Source: Halocatena halophila
GTDB lineage: Archaea > Halobacteriota > Halobacteria > Halobacteriales > Haloarculaceae
Length of the DNA: 64,000 nt
NCBI GenBank assembly: GCA_027563145.1
Contig: CP071306.1
Location: 1,612,001 to 1,676,000 of the forward strand
Reading direction: 5' to 3'
Shown here: positions 34,397 to 42,480 of the stretch, one piece after another
How the letters are laid out: every line of letters starts with the position of its first letter
How positions within the stretch are numbered: position 1 is the stretch's first letter
Program-made: the position numbers and the translations under genes
Notes under the pieces: generated by a model
What the model was told of the DNA's origin: nothing
Database searches by the model: none
Seen by the model: only the letters and a program-made list of their open reading frames with translations

Positions 34397-34912
34397 TCAG
34401 CTCACCATCGACCGAATCCATGCACCAATTCCGAATAACACGCCAACGACAACGATCAAGCCGACCACCGGAATGGCACCAACGATGACGATCACTACAG
34501 ATCCAACGATCGCTGTCGAGATGTCGGACGACTCGCCTGACGTGAGCGTCGTGCCCACAAGCAGGGCGATGAGCGCAAGCCCAGGGAGATATATGAAAAG
34601 CAGATACGCGAGTGCCAACACAAACGCAAGCGGTGCGAGCACCATCGAAAACACGAACAGAAAGCCAAACGCCACCAGCACGCCGACCACAACACCCCAT
34701 ATCAACTGCTGAAACGGTCGGGTTCTGATCGCTTCGAGCGACTGCTCCGTCCGAGACGGAAACCCTTTCGCGAGCAGCACCGAGACGAGCAGGAGAACGA
34801 TCCCCTGACCAATAATCCACAGAGGAGCGAGTATACCGATCTCGGACGGTAACGAACGAAGCTGCAATCCGACAGCACTCGTGAGGGAGGTCGCAGTTAC
34901 TGCAAGGACCAT
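34397..34912 (-). CDS. Haloarchaeal membrane protein of unknown function
   Basis: A 171-residue protein with five to six hydrophobic helices (about 25-45, 68-88, 92-115, 120-132 and 138-165), rich in Val, Ile and Leu. The pattern of glycine-rich helices recalls polymer-forming cytoskeletal neighbours or bactofilin-linked membrane proteins, but I cannot assign a family. It starts at an ATG at 34912 and ends 2 bp after the convergent hisG stop. Independent of its neighbours as far as I can see. Confidence 0.65.
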   Translation of the reverse strand: MVLAVTATSLTSAVGLQLRSLPSEIGILAPLWIIGQGIVLLLVSVLLAKGFPSRTEQSLEAIRTRPFQQLIWGVVVGVLVAFGFLFVFSMVLAPLAFVLALAYLLFIYLPGLALIALLVGTTLTSGESSDISTAIVGSVVIVIVGAIPVVGLIVVVGVLFGIGAWIRSMVS

Positions 34913-34973
34913 GCCAGCAGATGGAGTTCAATGCGCAAGAATGTGTGGGACGGCGAGCTGTTTGCGAGGGGCC

Positions 34974-35336
34974 TCAGAGTCCAGCCAGCGAGCTGAGATT
35001 GAACAGCGCCACGCCGAGAATCGTGGCAATGGTGAAATGTGCAACCAGGAGGACTGCAGTCCCGCGTCGTTCCAGTCGATACACCATGTGGATCGCCACG
35101 GCATCACCGAGGAGAACAGCGAGAATGATGAGCGGCGATCGAACGACAGAAAACAGCATCGAGATCACTGCCGGAACGATGCCGACGGCAGCCGCTCTCT
35201 GGTGTGGAGTCTCGCCGAGCACATAGAGCACACCGAGATGCAACGTGATCGCATAGTAGCCCCACCCGAGCAGAAATGTCACCAGATACGCTATGAAGCT
35301 ACCACCGGGAGGCGCAGTCTGGATCACGATAGTCAT
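34974..35336 (-). CDS. Small membrane protein (DUF7473-like)
   Basis: A 120-residue protein with three to four helices (about 14-38, 48-80 and 95-115), starting MTIVIQTAPPGGSFIAYLVT. I believe it belongs to a haloarchaeal family of membrane proteins numbered DUF7473, but this is recollection. It lies between the previous membrane gene and tbp, all three on the minus strand. The start at 35336 (ATG) is chosen because the upstream in-frame extension would run antisense through tbp. Confidence 0.65.
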   Translation of the reverse strand: MTIVIQTAPPGGSFIAYLVTFLLGWGYYAITLHLGVLYVLGETPHQRAAAVGIVPAVISMLFSVVRSPLIILAVLLGDAVAIHMVYRLERRGTAVLLVAHFTIATILGVALFNLSSLAGL

Positions 35337-35379
35337 AGATCGGATTCGTGTCGACGCTATTTTTCCTCTGCGACTTCCG

Positions 35380-35940
35380 TCAGTCGAGAAGGCCGAGTTC
35401 CGAGAGCCGAGAGACGATCTTATCGACCGCTTCCTCGGCATCCTTGGGCTGTTTGCCACCAGTGATGACGAGCTTGCCCGAACCGAACAACAGCGCAACC
35501 ACGTCGGGATTGTCGAGCCGGTAGACCAGTCCCGGGAACTGCTCGGGTTCGTACTCGATGTTCTCAAGACCGAGACCGATCGCAATCGCATTCAGATTCA
35601 GCGTCCGACCGAGATCGGCACTCGTAACGATGTTCTGCACGACGATCTCCGGGTCGTCGTCGACCTGAATGTTGAGATCACGAAGCTTATCGAAAACAAT
35701 GCGGAGGCTTTCGTGAACGTCGTCGGTGGATTTCGCACCAGTGCAAACGATTTTCCCAGAACGGAAGATCAGCGCCGCAGACTTTGGACTCTGCGTCCGG
35801 TAAACCAGCCCAGGGAACTGCTCGGGGTCGTAATCTGCACCCTCCAGATCCATTGCCACGCTCTGGAGGTCGAGTTCCTGACCGATGCCCGTAGACGCCA
35901 CGACGTTCTCGATATTGATGGTTTCCTTTGGATCTGTCAT
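35380..35940 (-). CDS. tbp: TATA-box-binding protein
   Basis: A 186-residue archaeal TBP made of two direct repeats (about 6-92 and 97-183). Each repeat contains the paired motifs NIENVVAST/VQNIVTSAD, EQFPGLVYR (twice, exact) and the DNA-contact strands FRSGKIVCTGAKS/FGSGKLVITGGKQ. It binds the TATA box and recruits TFB, one of which is encoded at 44362. Its own promoter shows TTTATAAG on the minus strand at 35968-35976. The C-terminal acidic tail seen in many archaea is short here. Confidence 0.97.
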   Translation of the reverse strand: MTDPKETINIENVVASTGIGQELDLQSVAMDLEGADYDPEQFPGLVYRTQSPKSAALIFRSGKIVCTGAKSTDDVHESLRIVFDKLRDLNIQVDDDPEIVVQNIVTSADLGRTLNLNAIAIGLGLENIEYEPEQFPGLVYRLDNPDVVALLFGSGKLVITGGKQPKDAEEAVDKIVSRLSELGLLD

Positions 35941-35958
35941 CGCTCGACTTAAAGAACG

Positions 35959-35976
35959 TATTTAAGGCTTATAAAG
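35959..35976. promoter_or_regulatory. TATA boxes between tbp and the tRNA methyltransferase gene
   Basis: TTTAAGGCTTATAAAGG spans two TATA-like elements. On the minus strand TTTATAAG (35968-35976) is about 30 nt before the tbp start; on the plus strand the same bases are about 70 nt before the methyltransferase start and could serve a transcript with a leader. Confidence 0.45.
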
Positions 35977-36042
35977 GTACGGGGGTTGGATCGATCACTC
36001 CGTTCTGCGAGGGATCGGTGTACTCATTGGGAGTGGGCGGCG

Positions 36043-37029
36043 ATGGGAGGTGTGTACGTCCTGGAACTGGCGGGGGAAGACGATGCGTTCGCCGCATACG
36101 AGGCCCAGAGTCACGGGAGTGACGTGACGGTCGTCGCGCCGGGCATTGGGATGGCGTCAGCGATCGATCGGGTGGAGACGCTCGCGTACACGCGACGTGC
36201 GAGCAAGCTGCTCGGCCAGACGTCGGCATCAATCGACGCAGCCGAATCGGTGCTTGCTGCAGAGCAGATCGACCGACAGGGAACGGTCGCCGTCCGCGCC
36301 CGCGACGTGCGATCGACCGCGGGGGTTGACACCCAACGAGCAGAGCGACAGCTCGGTGCGATCCTGGTCGATCGGGGATACGCCGTCGATCTGGACGCCC
36401 CCGATCACGAGCTCCGGGTGTTATTTTCCGACGACAGCTGTCTGCTGGGCTGGTTCGATCGCTCCAGCGTTCGTGATTTCGGCGAGCGAAAGCCGACGGA
36501 CCGGCCGTTTTTCCAGCCCGGAAGCATGGAGCCGTTGCTCGCACGAGCGCTCGTCAACATCGCTGGGGCAGCTCCCGGTCAACGCATTCTCGATCCGATG
36601 TGTGGCACCGGTGGCCTGCTCATCGAAGGGGCACTCTGTGGCGCTACTGTTGTTGGACTGGACGTTCAACACTCGATGGCGGCCGGGACGCGAAAAAACG
36701 TTGAATGGGCAGCCGATGTGAACGCAACTACCATCACAGGATCGGCGAGTGATCTCCCGTTCGAAGACGATTCGTTCGATGGCGTCGTGTTCGATGCGCC
36801 GTATGGGCGTCAATCGAAGATCGTCGACGACGAACGATCGACTGACAGGGATCTCGAACGGCTCGTTAGCCAGACACTCGCCGAAGTACGACGAATCGCT
36901 CCACGGGTCGTGCTCGTTGCCGATCGACAATGGAACGAGCAGGCAACTGATGCCGGCTGGTCGATCGAGCGAACGTTCACACGGCGGGTACACGCCTCAC
37001 TGGATCGGCATATTCTCGTTCTGGAGTGA
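36043..37029 (+). CDS. tRNA (guanine10-N2)-dimethyltransferase
   Basis: A 328-residue archaeal Trm11/TrmG10 enzyme. A THUMP-type RNA-binding N-terminus (about 1-150) is followed by a Rossmann methyltransferase with motif I DPMCGTGGLLIEG (about residues 185-197) and motif IV FDAPYG, the DPPY-like catalytic loop. It methylates the N2 of G10 in tRNA to m2G and m2,2G. The ATG at 36043 gives MGGVYVLELAGEDD, the usual beginning; the 19-codon extension upstream falls in the promoter. Confidence 0.9.
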   Translation: MGGVYVLELAGEDDAFAAYEAQSHGSDVTVVAPGIGMASAIDRVETLAYTRRASKLLGQTSASIDAAESVLAAEQIDRQGTVAVRARDVRSTAGVDTQRAERQLGAILVDRGYAVDLDAPDHELRVLFSDDSCLLGWFDRSSVRDFGERKPTDRPFFQPGSMEPLLARALVNIAGAAPGQRILDPMCGTGGLLIEGALCGATVVGLDVQHSMAAGTRKNVEWAADVNATTITGSASDLPFEDDSFDGVVFDAPYGRQSKIVDDERSTDRDLERLVSQTLAEVRRIAPRVVLVADRQWNEQATDAGWSIERTFTRRVHASLDRHILVLE

Positions 37030-37090
37030 GCAACCCGGAGTAGTGTGTGTCGTGGTAACACTTATATGTGTAGGTGTACTGTTATAAACC

Positions 37091-37234
37091 ATGCCACACG
37101 ATCCCGCCCCATCGGGGAGTCCGTACTACGAATGCATCGACTGTGGACGCCGTGAGCACCAACAACCGGACGGTCGGCTCTGTTCAAGCTGTGGGGGGTA
37201 TCTCCAGAATATCGGAGTCCCGCGCCAGCAGTAG
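37091..37234 (+). CDS. Rubrerythrin-like domain microprotein (47 residues)
   Basis: A very short gene with 47 codons. The protein has two CxxC knuckles, CIDCGR (about residues 16-21) and CSSCGG (about 33-38), and ends NIGVPRQQ. This fits the haloarchaeal rubrerythrin-like/zinc-ribbon microproteins of 45-50 residues with ECxDCGRR and CxxCGG motifs. A TATA-like TTATAT (near 37064) lies about 27 nt before the ATG, within ACACTTATATGTGT. Function unknown; its conserved cysteines point to metal binding. Confidence 0.75.
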   Translation: MPHDPAPSGSPYYECIDCGRREHQQPDGRLCSSCGGYLQNIGVPRQQ

Positions 37235-37314
37235 CACCGCGTGTGTGGATCGTGGGCACCGTCGTGGCTTTTCGTTTCGAAGCGGTTTAGTTCGGTGGTC
37301 GGGTGCGGGGGCAT

Positions 37315-38022
37315 ATGCAGCCGTGGAACGGGTGGGATCACATCGTAAAGATCGATCCCGATAAGACGCTTCTTGGCGGCGAGTCAGTCGCAGATGTTGC
37401 CAAAACGGGCACCGACGCCGTCATGGTCGGGGGGACGATGGGGATGACAGAAACGAAGATGCAAAAGGTGATCGAGGCGTGTAGCGACCTCTCGGTCCCA
37501 GTGTACATCGAACCAAGCGGCGCTGGCGTCGTCGTTCACTCCGATGTGCTAGACGGCTATACCATTCCGATCGTGATGAACGCCGGTGAGGTTTCCTGGC
37601 TAACGGGGATGCACAAAGAGTGGGTGCGTCTCGATCCGGAGATCGACTGGGACCGAACCGTCACCGAGGCGTACATCGTGTTGAATCCGGATTCTTCCGT
37701 CGCGACACTGACGGAGGCTAACTGTTCGCTCAGTGCCGATGAAGTCGGAGCCTACGCGACGGTCGCCGAGCAGCTGTACAACCAGGAGATCGTCTACGTC
37801 GAGTACTCCGGAACGCTCGGTGATCCAGAGCTCGTGGCGGCTGCCCACGACGCGCTGGACGAAGCCACGCTGTTCTACGGCGGCGGGATTCACGATTACG
37901 ACTCCGCGTACACGATGGGACAGCATGCTGATACGATCATCGTTGGCGATCTGATTCACGATGCGGGGATCGAGGCGGTGGCAGAGACCATCCGTGGCGT
38001 GAAAGACGCACATTCTGACTGA
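37315..38022 (+). CDS. Geranylgeranylglyceryl phosphate synthase
   Basis: A 235-residue PcrB/GGGPS TIM barrel. Motifs include [11 protein letters not shown] at the N-terminus, [18 protein letters not shown], and the late [11 protein letters not shown] phosphate-binding region. It makes the first ether bond of archaeal lipids, joining sn-glycerol-1-phosphate and geranylgeranyl diphosphate, so it acts directly after the prenyl synthase encoded at 15568. The ATG at 37315 ([14 protein letters not shown]) is the family start; aspS follows 80 bp later. Confidence 0.94.
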   Translation: MQPWNGWDHIVKIDPDKTLLGGESVADVAKTGTDAVMVGGTMGMTETKMQKVIEACSDLSVPVYIEPSGAGVVVHSDVLDGYTIPIVMNAGEVSWLTGMHKEWVRLDPEIDWDRTVTEAYIVLNPDSSVATLTEANCSLSADEVGAYATVAEQLYNQEIVYVEYSGTLGDPELVAAAHDALDEATLFYGGGIHDYDSAYTMGQHADTIIVGDLIHDAGIEAVAETIRGVKDAHSD

Positions 38023-38102
38023 GGTGTCGGTCAGTCGACGCCGACCAGTGTCGGGCGGGAGAAAAGAACCGAGTTTAAGACGACCGACCGTGCAGTGTCG
38101 GT

Positions 38103-39407
38103 ATGGACGATCGAACACACACAGCAGACGCCGAGCCGGGCGAGCGTGTCACCGTTGCGGGATGGGTGCACGAGGTCCGCGATCTCGGTGGTATCGCCTT
38201 TTTGATTCTTCGCGATCGCACGGGAAAGATTCAGGTCAAGTTTGCGACCGACGAGATGGACGACGAACTCGTTGATGCGGGGACGAACGCGTCCAGAGAG
38301 AGCGTTCTCAGCGTGACTGGCACCGTTGAAGAGGAACCACGGGCACCAACGGGCGTCGAGGTCGTTCCTGAATCGGTCGAGCTATTGGCCCCGGCAGAAC
38401 CGGAGCTGCCGCTCGATCCGTCGGGAAAAGTCGATGCTGATCTCTCAACGCGGCTGGACAACCGGACGCTTGACGTGCGGGCGGGCGAGAGCAAGGCAAT
38501 CTTTGAGATCCGGGCAGAGATCCTGCGTGCCGTTCGGGAGTATTTCCGTTCGGTCGGGTGTACGGAGATCAACACGCCGAAAATCGTTGCGACGGGCACC
38601 GAGGGTGGAACGGAACTGTTCCCGTTGACCTACTTCGGCCAGGAGGCGTTCATGAACCAGTCGCCACAGCTGTTCAAGCAGCTGATGGTCGGCTCCGGAC
38701 TCGAGCGGGTGTTCGAGGTCGGCCCAATCTTCCGGGCTGAAGAGCACAACACGCCGCGCCATCTCAACGAGGCGACAATGATCGACTTCGAGAGCGCCTT
38801 TATCGACCACAACGAGGCGATGGATGTCTGTGAGGGCACACTGCTTGCAGCGTACGAAGCGGTCGCCGAGAACTGCCAGGAGCAGCTCGAGGTGCTCGGC
38901 TATGGCGATTCGTTTGCAGTGCCGGACGCCGGGTTCCCACGGCTCACCTACGAGGAGGCGATCGAACGGATCAACGCGACCGGCGAGCTCGAAGAGCAAC
39001 TCCTCTGGGGCGACGACCTCCCGACCGAGGGCGAGAAGGCGCTCGGCGCGGACGTTGGTGGCCACTACTTCATCACCGACTGGCCGAGCGAGATCAAGCC
39101 GTTCTACATCCAGGATCGCGACGACGATCCACAGCTCTCGAAGGGATTCGATCTCATGCATCCCGAGATGGAGCTCGTCTCCGGTGGACAGCGTGAGCAT
39201 CGCTACGATGCGCTCGTGGAAGGCTTCGAACAGCAGGGCCTCGATCCTGAAGCGTTCGAGTACTACACCAAGATGTTCAAATACGGCATGCCACCGCACG
39301 CCGGCTGGGCGTACGGCGTCGAGCGGCTCGTGATGACGATGCTCGGTCTGGGCAACATCCGCGAGGCCGTGTTGTTCCCACGGGATCGACAGCGGCTCTC
39401 GCCCTGA
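38103..39407 (+). CDS. aspS: Aspartyl-tRNA synthetase
   Basis: A 434-residue class IIb synthetase. The OB-fold anticodon domain (about 15-105, with [19 protein letters not shown]) is followed by the catalytic core with motif 1 ([14 protein letters not shown]), motif 2 ([20 protein letters not shown]) and motif 3 ([15 protein letters not shown]). It charges tRNA with aspartate, and as an archaeal AspRS it may be non-discriminating and also charge tRNA-Asn. TTTAAG at about 38074-38079 is at promoter distance from the ATG at 38103. Confidence 0.97.
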   Translation: MDDRTHTADAEPGERVTVAGWVHEVRDLGGIAFLILRDRTGKIQVKFATDEMDDELVDAGTNASRESVLSVTGTVEEEPRAPTGVEVVPESVELLAPAEPELPLDPSGKVDADLSTRLDNRTLDVRAGESKAIFEIRAEILRAVREYFRSVGCTEINTPKIVATGTEGGTELFPLTYFGQEAFMNQSPQLFKQLMVGSGLERVFEVGPIFRAEEHNTPRHLNEATMIDFESAFIDHNEAMDVCEGTLLAAYEAVAENCQEQLEVLGYGDSFAVPDAGFPRLTYEEAIERINATGELEEQLLWGDDLPTEGEKALGADVGGHYFITDWPSEIKPFYIQDRDDDPQLSKGFDLMHPEMELVSGGQREHRYDALVEGFEQQGLDPEAFEYYTKMFKYGMPPHAGWAYGVERLVMTMLGLGNIREAVLFPRDRQRLSP

Positions 39408-39434
39408 TTGCCTCTCTCACACATAAAGACCCAC

Positions 39435-39481
39435 CCAGAACTGCGTAGGAGTTCTGGTTGGCGGACGAGAGCTTCGCTCTC
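39435..39481 (+). other. Two consecutive perfect hairpins in the aspS-toxin gap
   Basis: CCAGAACT pairs with AGTTCTGG (39435-39442 with 39450-39457, 7-nt loop), and 9 bases later GAGAGC pairs with GCTCTC around TTC (39467-39481). No ORF overlaps. Such tandem hairpins resemble the subterminal structures of IS200/IS605-type elements, but no transposase is present, so this could be a relic, an aspS terminator or a small RNA. Confidence 0.5.
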
Positions 39482-39533
39482 ATGACCTGTAGCACACGCG
39501 ACCGCCTAATTATGCACAGCGACTGAAACTTCA

Positions 39534-40064
39534 TCACTCTGACCGGCAAGCTTCTGCAGCCTCAATGATGAGTCGGCGAGCCGTTACACGGAGTTCGCCC
39601 GTCATATGTAGGCCGTTCGCGTCAAGACGTTGGAGGAGGTCAAGCGCCTGGTCGTGATCGTAGCCTTCCTCGACAGCACGGACAAGCACACCGATAGTTC
39701 CAGTGATAGTCGCCCCAAGCCCCTCCGTGACAGTCCGGACACGACGATCGTCGGAGACCACTGCAACTGATTCATCGTGGCCGATATGAAACAGCACACA
39801 AGCAAGCAATTGGACGTCACCGATGACGACAGTTGTATCGAGGATAGATTGGGCTCGACTAACGTGGGATTCCTCTGCAGGCATGGTCTGGACGACGGTT
39901 TCCGATTCAAAAAATCGGTGACAGTTCGTCTCAGCAGGTTCCGTCGAAATCTCCGACTGGACCGCAGGAACGACAACAGGAGTTCCGTTAAATGTTTCGA
40001 GAAGGTTCAGCGATCCGACCGTCCCTAGGGCGATGAGCGTGGTCGCATCCAGATATATATTCAT
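39534..40064 (-). CDS. PIN-domain toxin
   Basis: A 176-residue PIN-fold nuclease of the type paired with UPF0175 antitoxins (DUF3368-like). Acidic residues expected to bind Mg/Mn are present: Asp in MNIYLDATTLIALG, the Asp of VIGDVQLLACVL, and the pair in VVSDDRRVRTV. PIN toxins cleave RNA when free of antitoxin. It overlaps the upstream antitoxin gene by 4 bp, the usual toxin-after-antitoxin order. The C-terminal 60 residues (helices GYDHDQALDLL ... ARRLIIEAAE) are longer than a minimal PIN. Confidence 0.83.
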   Translation of the reverse strand: MNIYLDATTLIALGTVGSLNLLETFNGTPVVVPAVQSEISTEPAETNCHRFFESETVVQTMPAEESHVSRAQSILDTTVVIGDVQLLACVLFHIGHDESVAVVSDDRRVRTVTEGLGATITGTIGVLVRAVEEGYDHDQALDLLQRLDANGLHMTGELRVTARRLIIEAAEACRSE

Positions 40065-40363
40065 AGTTCCCGAGCAGCTTCAACATCAGATTCCAGCTCT
40101 TCGGGAGAAAGCTGGCTCGTGAGATTATTCTCGCGTGCGATCGAGAGCCACTTTCCCAGACTGACATCGGCAATCTCGGCCGCCTGTTTCACGGAAATCT
40201 CTCCAGATTGATACCGCTTGATTGCTACACGAACTCGAAGATCGGTGAGTCCCTCTGAAAGGGCTTTCCGGATCGTCGTGCTCCGGTCTTCATCGAGGAG
40301 CACTGCAACTTCATCAAGTGCCTCTTTTTCACTGTCTGAGAGCCGAGCACTTATTGTTGCCAT
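40061..40363 (-). CDS. Ribbon-helix-helix / UPF0175-like antitoxin
   Basis: A 100-residue protein. The N-terminal part (MATISARLSDSEKEALDEVA ... STTIRKALSEGL) is a ribbon-helix-helix DNA-binding unit, and the rest (KQAAEIADVSLGKWLSIA) is the UPF0175 helix-turn-helix segment with a toxin-binding tail. It would bind the PIN toxin encoded directly downstream and repress the operon. A strong palindrome (40367-40385) sits 4 bp upstream of the ATG at 40363. Longer in-frame starts would read through that operator and are rejected. Confidence 0.83.
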   Translation of the reverse strand: MATISARLSDSEKEALDEVAVLLDEDRSTTIRKALSEGLTDLRVRVAIKRYQSGEISVKQAAEIADVSLGKWLSIARENNLTSQLSPEELESDVEAAREL

Positions 40364-40366
40364 GTG

Positions 40367-40403
40367 TACGTTGTAATACGACGTAGACAGTAATATAGCT
40401 GTC
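40367..40403. promoter_or_regulatory. Toxin-antitoxin operator: two adjacent palindromes over the promoter
   Basis: The first element, TACGTTGTA-A-TACGACGTA (40367-40385), is a 19-bp palindrome with a single mismatched pair. Immediately next to it GACAG-N8-CTGTC (40386-40403) encloses the minus-strand TATA-like CTATATTA. The start codon at 40363 is 4 bp from the first. This places both elements across TATA and transcription start, as expected for autorepression. Confidence 0.6.
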
Positions 40404-40525
40404 GCCGAATTGAACGGGATCCAAAACAACACAATTGACACCATTAAAACAAATAACAAAATGAACTCGTGATGGCCCACAACCAGATTCAGACGGGGTG
40501 ATCGGTGCGAGTCGATCGAAGCCAG

Positions 40526-40666
40526 TCAACCGGTATCCCGATCGTTTTGGAGTACTCTGTAGGTTTCGAACAGTTTGTATGGGATGTAGACGATCGCAAT
40601 CAAAAGCACTGCATACAGGAGCACGATGAGCATCTCTGGGCCACCAGGGACTTGCAATTGGATCAT
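40526..40666 (-). CDS. TatA-like single-helix microprotein (46 residues)
   Basis: A very short gene. The protein has an N-terminus QLQVPGGPEMLIVLLYAVLL that resembles the start of TatA (short polar lead, GGPE, one membrane helix), then a helix with IPYKLFETYRVLQ and no further domain. Real TatA/TatE has a longer amphipathic helix and an acidic tail, so function as a Tat subunit is uncertain. It lies between the toxin-antitoxin operon and the divergent pantoate kinase gene (starts 103 bp apart). The ATG at 40666 is the only start that gives this sequence. Confidence 0.6.
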   Translation of the reverse strand: MIQLQVPGGPEMLIVLLYAVLLIAIVYIPYKLFETYRVLQNDRDTG

Positions 40667-40769
40667 GTTCGTGGTAATTCTTTCCAGAAAATTGCGTTTT
40701 TCCCCACCCCAAATGGAGATGATCCCCAAACGGTCAGGTTCAAGGCGAGGACTCACCGAGTGAGACTCG

Positions 40770-41594
40770 ATGGCGAGGGGACCAGAGGCGTTCGTGCCGG
40801 GCCACGTAACGGGATTTTTCAGCACACACCCGGCCAACGACGCCGTTCGTGCCGGCTCACGCGGCGCGGGTGTTGCACTGTCAGATGGCGTTACCGTCAG
40901 TGCAAGCGACGGCGAGCAGCGCTCGCTCACGCTGAACGGCGAAACCGTCTCGATGGCGGCCGTTGATGGCGTGCTGGACCGACTCGGGGTAGACGCACGG
41001 ATCGAGGCCGAAACGTCGCTCCCGATCAGCGCCGGCTTTGGCGTCTCCGGTGCGTGTGCGCTCGGAACGGCACTCACGGCGAGCGCATTCACCGGGACGA
41101 ACCGAACGGAGCGCGAGCTGGTGGCGATTGCCCACGCAGCGGAGGTCGACGCTGGCACCGGACTGGGTGATGTGGTGGGCCAGGCCTACGGCGGCGTTCC
41201 GATCCGACTCGAACCCGGTGGCCCACCGCATGGAACGGTCGATGGGCTCATCGAACGTCGCCGGATCGAGTACGTCTCCTTTGGCGAGCTCGACACCGCC
41301 GAAATCATCACTGGCGACACGGACGTGCTCTCACGGGCTGGCGAGCAAGCACTCGAACGACTCCGAGAAAATCCCACGATCGAGCGGTTCATGGATCAGT
41401 CCCGGCAGTTCGCACGCGAGGCCGAACTGCTCACCGCACAGATCGACAGCGTGATCGAGCGCGTCGAAGACGCTGGTGGCACGGCAACGATGGCGATGCT
41501 CGGCGAATCCGTCTTCGCGCTCGACGACGGGCTGACGGCTGCCGGTTTTGACGCCAGACACTGCTCAATTGCCACCGGTGCCCACCGACGATAA
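40770..41594 (+). CDS. Pantoate kinase
   Basis: A 274-residue GHMP-fold kinase, archaeal PoK type. It begins MARGPEAFVPGHVTGFFST and has the ATP loop LPISAGFGVSGACALG (about residues 87-102). It phosphorylates pantoate, and the next gene encodes the matching 4-phosphopantoate--beta-alanine ligase, so these are the two archaeal steps to 4'-phosphopantothenate for coenzyme A. The pair replaces the bacterial pantothenate synthetase/kinase. The genes are 36 bp apart and should be one transcript. Confidence 0.92.
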   Translation: MARGPEAFVPGHVTGFFSTHPANDAVRAGSRGAGVALSDGVTVSASDGEQRSLTLNGETVSMAAVDGVLDRLGVDARIEAETSLPISAGFGVSGACALGTALTASAFTGTNRTERELVAIAHAAEVDAGTGLGDVVGQAYGGVPIRLEPGGPPHGTVDGLIERRRIEYVSFGELDTAEIITGDTDVLSRAGEQALERLRENPTIERFMDQSRQFAREAELLTAQIDSVIERVEDAGGTATMAMLGESVFALDDGLTAAGFDARHCSIATGAHRR

Positions 41595-41630
41595 CGCAAG
41601 GCTTTTTTGAATCTCCGATAACCACGACGC

Positions 41631-42374
41631 ATGACCGAGATCGACGTGCCGGAGAGCCACCCACGCTACGAATCGTTGCTCATCCGGCACCGAATCGAGC
41701 GGGGGGTCAAAGCGGGGATTGCCAGCCCCCAGGGGCTGATCGCACACGGTCGCGGAGAGGCGTTCGATTACTTGCTTGGAGAACAAACGATTCAATCCGC
41801 TGACGAGGCTGCCCGAGCCGCTGGGGCACAGCTGTTGCTCGCTCGACATCCGGTGCTGTCGGTCAACGGCAACGTGGCATCGATCGTCCCGGAGGAGTTC
41901 ATCGAACTCGCATCCGTCACCGGTGCTGATCTCGAGGCGAATCTGTTCAACCGGACGGACGAACGAATCCAGCGAATCGTCGACCATCTCAAAGCACACG
42001 GCGCAGAGACCGTCAAAGGAACTGCCGCCGACGAGCGGATTCCTGGATTGGACCACGAACGCGCGAAGGTGGACGCCGACGGCATCTACGACGCCGACGT
42101 GGTGCTCGTCCCACTCGAAGACGGCGATCGGGCAAGCGCCCTCGCCGAGATGGGAAAGACGGAGATCGTCATCGATCTGAACCCACTTTCGCGCTCGCCA
42201 CAGGCTGCAGCCATTCCGATCGTCGATAACGTCATCCGGGCCGTCCCCAACATCACCGAGCACGCACGTGCGCTCGCCGACGCAGATGAATCGGAGCTGC
42301 AAGCAATCGTCGAGTCGTTCGATCCGGACGACGCACTCGAGGACGCTGAACGGACGATTCGGACCGAGTCCTGA
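41631..42374 (+). CDS. 4-phosphopantoate--beta-alanine ligase
   Basis: A 247-residue archaeal phosphopantothenate synthetase. Conserved stretches include HPRYESLLIRHRIERGVKAG at the N-terminus, GLIAHGRGEAFDYLLGE, and the C-terminal VIDLNPLSRSPQAA followed by ITVDN-like IPIVDNVIRAVPNI. It joins 4-phosphopantoate and beta-alanine with ATP. Its position directly after pantoate kinase supports the assignment. Confidence 0.93.
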   Translation: MTEIDVPESHPRYESLLIRHRIERGVKAGIASPQGLIAHGRGEAFDYLLGEQTIQSADEAARAAGAQLLLARHPVLSVNGNVASIVPEEFIELASVTGADLEANLFNRTDERIQRIVDHLKAHGAETVKGTAADERIPGLDHERAKVDADGIYDADVVLVPLEDGDRASALAEMGKTEIVIDLNPLSRSPQAAAIPIVDNVIRAVPNITEHARALADADESELQAIVESFDPDDALEDAERTIRTES

Positions 42375-42448
42375 CGCCACGATTCTCTCGTTGTGAGAAG
42401 AGAGCAGATAGTATTGTTATTTACAGATATATACTAACTATTAGCAAC

Positions 42449-42458
42449 TTTATTGTAT
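42449..42458 (+). promoter_or_regulatory. TATA-like box of the PhoD-type phosphatase gene
   Basis: TTTATTGTAT, 23-32 nt before the ATG at 42481, in a 106-bp AT-rich gap after the CoA genes. The gap also has CTCTC ... GAGAG (about 42387-42406), a possible end structure of the upstream operon. Confidence 0.45.
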
Positions 42459-42480
42459 TTTTATTCAACAGATAAGGTCG

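Noticed and set aside
36021-36035. ACTC-N5-GAGT before the tRNA methyltransferase gene
   Set aside because: The spacing is one base shorter than in the glucose gene palindromes and the arms are not extended, so chance is likely.
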